Shown: piece after piece, positions 4,867 to 6,293 of the stretch | Position numbering within the stretch: position 1 is the first letter of the stretch | Layout: each line of letters begins with the position of its first letter | NCBI GenBank assembly: GCA_964396385.1 | Contig: CAYNFH010000300.1 | Location: 1 to 6,293, forward strand | DNA: 6,293 bases | Origin: CAYNFH01 sp964396385 | GTDB taxonomy: Bacteria; Armatimonadota; Chthonomonadetes; Chthonomonadales; CAJBBX01 | Direction: 5' to 3' | The notes under the pieces: model-generated | Databases searched by the model: none | What the model saw: only the letters and a program-made list of their open reading frames with translations | Told to the model about the DNA's origin: nothing | Translations under genes and position numbers: made by a program

Positions 4867-5730
4867 ATGCCCCACCTCAAGCGCGCGGACCTTGACGCTC
4901 TCAAGCGCATGGTCGTGAGCGGCACGATCGGTGACCTGCTGGCATTCAGGTTTGACGGCGTCTCCGTCGGCATGGCCGTAGAGCTTGCCTGCGCCTGGAA
5001 ATCCTGGCCGACAAATGTTGTGGCGCACCTAGCACCAGCGATGAGCAGGTGGGCCACCGACAACCCTGTGCTTGCCGACGCCCTCAGGCTCCTAGAAGAT
5101 GAATCATCTGCGGACGCGACCCAAGCCGACCCGTTCGCTGCGCCCAAGCTCGCACTTCACAGGGTGCCCACCCGCGAGTTCATCCTGTCCTCTTCGTGGG
5201 ACCTCCTGGTTGAGCAATACCGCCGAGCACTCCAGCAGCAAGGCTTTGGCGCAAGAATCTCACGCGCCGTCGCGCAGGCGCTCCATGAGATGGTAGACAA
5301 TGTGCTCCAACACAGCGGCCCGACCACCAACCGGCCCGCGCGAGGGCTCTGGGGCTACTATGTCACCGAAGGTCGTACGGAGTATGCCGTTGGCGACGTT
5401 GGCGTAGGAGTCCTCAAGAGTCTGCGCACCACCGACCGTTGGCCCCGGCTTTCCAGTGACGCCGACGCGTTGGACGCTGCCGTCATGAACAGAGCGACCC
5501 GGCGACCAGACCGAACCTTCGGGAATGGCTTCGAAGAGGTATATAGATCCCTCTCCGACCTCCATGGTGACTTGCACTTCGCCACTGGCTCTGCGACTCT
5601 GAGGGTCCGTACGCGGAACTGGCAGCGCGAGGCCACGCCGCGAACCCAACCCCCGACGCCTGGGCTGCAACTGAGCATCTGCTGTGGGGCGGTCGAAAGC
5701 AGCCAACCACTAATAATCCCAAGGCCTTGA
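4867..5730 (+). CDS. GHKL-fold (HATPase_c) ATP-binding protein, regulatory module partner
   Basis: A 287-residue soluble protein with a histidine-kinase-type ATPase domain but no sensor, membrane or phosphoacceptor-histidine domain. Residues 1-80 are a separate N-terminal part: strand LLAFRFDGV (24-32), then a helix to about 45, of unknown type. The GHKL domain covers about 105-250. Its N box is ALHEMVDNVLQHS (138-150, E141 and N145), its G1 box is VGDVGVG (175-181, D177), its G2 box is FGNGFEEVY (218-226), and a closing strand pair is DLHFATGSATLRV (235-247). The key ATP/Mg residues are present. The C-terminus ends in TPGLQLSICC plus a short tail. The next gene on the strand encodes a STAS-like protein, 53 bp downstream. 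An ATPase paired with a STAS partner recalls SpoIIAB/SpoIIAA-type partner switching. Kinase activity and targets are unproven. No ribosome binding site is seen. Confidence 0.85.
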   Translation: MPHLKRADLDALKRMVVSGTIGDLLAFRFDGVSVGMAVELACAWKSWPTNVVAHLAPAMSRWATDNPVLADALRLLEDESSADATQADPFAAPKLALHRVPTREFILSSSWDLLVEQYRRALQQQGFGARISRAVAQALHEMVDNVLQHSGPTTNRPARGLWGYYVTEGRTEYAVGDVGVGVLKSLRTTDRWPRLSSDADALDAAVMNRATRRPDRTFGNGFEEVYRSLSDLHGDLHFATGSATLRVRTRNWQREATPRTQPPTPGLQLSICCGAVESSQPLIIPRP

Positions 5731-5756
5731 CGTCTGGCACTTGCCTGATCTATACT
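5727..5756 (+). promoter_or_regulatory. candidate sigma-70-type promoter for the STAS-like gene
   Basis: TTGACG (5727-5732, 5 of 6 to TTGACA) and TATACT (5751-5756, 5 of 6 to TATAAT) are separated by 18 bp. The -35 box overlaps the stop codon of the GHKL gene. A start near 5763 would leave a roughly 20 nt leader that includes the GAGGG ribosome binding site at 5774-5778. This would let the second gene be expressed in excess of the first. Confidence 0.4.
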
Positions 5757-5783
5757 TCCTCATCAAAACTTCTGAGGGCTAAT

Positions 5784-6293
5784 GTGCTGATTCAGTACAA
5801 GCCATATTATCACCCGCACGCCGCCGGTGCCACGCGCGGGGAGGATGAATATGCCCGCATCCGCCAGCGGCTAGGGGATGCTCCTGAGCCAGGCACCATC
5901 GTGCTGGTGGACTACGCCGACCTCCAGTCGGCCACCGCCAGTTACCTCAAGGCGACCGTGCTTGAACTGATTCGAGCGTCTCAACGCGCTCTCGCGCGCT
6001 CGCCCCTCGGCACCGAGCCAGCCGACGACGAGGAAACCGCACAGGATGACCTTTATGTCACCGTCGCGCACGTAAACCCAGAAATTGAGGTCGAGTTGAA
6101 CACCGTAATGCGCGAGCAGGGGCAGGCACTCTGCGAGGCGTTGGAGTGGTCAGACGCTGGAGTCCAGCGGGCCAGAGTTCTCGGCGCAATTGATGGCACG
6201 CTTGCCAGTACTCTGGAAAAAGTAGTGCAACTAGGTGGGGCAACCGCCTCCCTGATGGCTGTCCATTTTCCCGGAGAGCGCATCAGCACCACT
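5784..6293 (+). CDS. STAS-like protein with probable winged-helix C-terminus (3' end beyond window)
   Basis: An open frame of 170 codons runs off the right edge without a stop. It starts with GTG at 5784, preceded by GAGGG at ideal spacing. Residues 37-62 (GTIVLVDYADLQSATASYLK...) show the strand-loop-helix of STAS-like domains of the DUF4325 kind, where a strand ending in D is followed by a helix beginning with Ser/Thr. A second strand and helix follow (LYVTVAHVNPEIEVELNTVM, 90-109). Residues 134-170, with TLEKVVQLGGATASLMAVHF and PGERIS, look like the first helices of a winged-helix DNA-binding fold. The insert at 73-88 is acidic. The likely role is regulatory partner of the GHKL ATPase encoded just upstream, with DNA as a possible target. 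It is not known whether the usual STAS phosphorylation site is kept. Confidence 0.8.
   Translation, partial: MLIQYKPYYHPHAAGATRGEDEYARIRQRLGDAPEPGTIVLVDYADLQSATASYLKATVLELIRASQRALARSPLGTEPADDEETAQDDLYVTVAHVNPEIEVELNTVMREQGQALCEALEWSDAGVQRARVLGAIDGTLASTLEKVVQLGGATASLMAVHFPGERISTT

Noticed and set aside
6053..6292. Minus-strand open frame at the right edge
   Set aside because: It is a shadow of the GTG-started STAS-like gene on the plus strand, which has a good ribosome binding site and family-like pattern.

Overview
The window is GC-rich bacterial chromosome with short, mostly minus-strand genes separated by long stretches full of hairpins and repeats. The only securely named gene is dprA. 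The taxon cannot be fixed from the sequence. The high GC, strong GGAGG-type ribosome binding sites, dispersed hairpin repeats and secreted carbohydrate-active-type proteins suggest a free-living, Gram-negative-like environmental bacterium. Armatimonadota or a similar phylum is a low-confidence guess from the general look of the proteins.

Left part (1-1530, minus strand): the window opens in what looks like a dispersed intergenic repeat. It is followed by an 80-residue secreted, very basic protein built from two 29-residue VKGYTR repeats, and then by a complete dprA (DNA uptake and recombination mediator). The repeat protein lies 84 bp downstream of dprA with its own strong ribosome binding site.

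Middle (1531-2949): this holds a hairpin-repeat block (about 1592-1742), a 72-residue acidic hypothetical protein (minus), and a 594 bp stretch with no convincing gene but two pairs of direct repeats. It ends in a plus-strand fragment that reads clearly as the C-terminal end of a sialidase/BNR-type protein (2666-2848). The rest of that gene is missing.

Next (2950-4476, minus): a 508-residue predicted exported protein looks like a TIM-barrel glycoside hydrolase. It has two candidate catalytic glutamates spaced as in clan GH-A. I could not assign a named family.

Right part (4477-6293): a minus-strand scrap of a short-chain dehydrogenase C-terminus (4712-4825) marks a broken gene. Immediately beyond it, on the plus strand, is a two-gene module. 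The first gene encodes a GHKL-fold ATP-binding protein (4867-5730). The second encodes a STAS-like protein with a probable winged-helix tail (5784 to the window edge, GTG start). An ATPase next to a STAS-like partner recalls SpoIIAB/SpoIIAA-type partner switching, but the family's role is not established. The broken dehydrogenase at its flank suggests the module was inserted or exposed by rearrangement. This is the most interesting part of the window.
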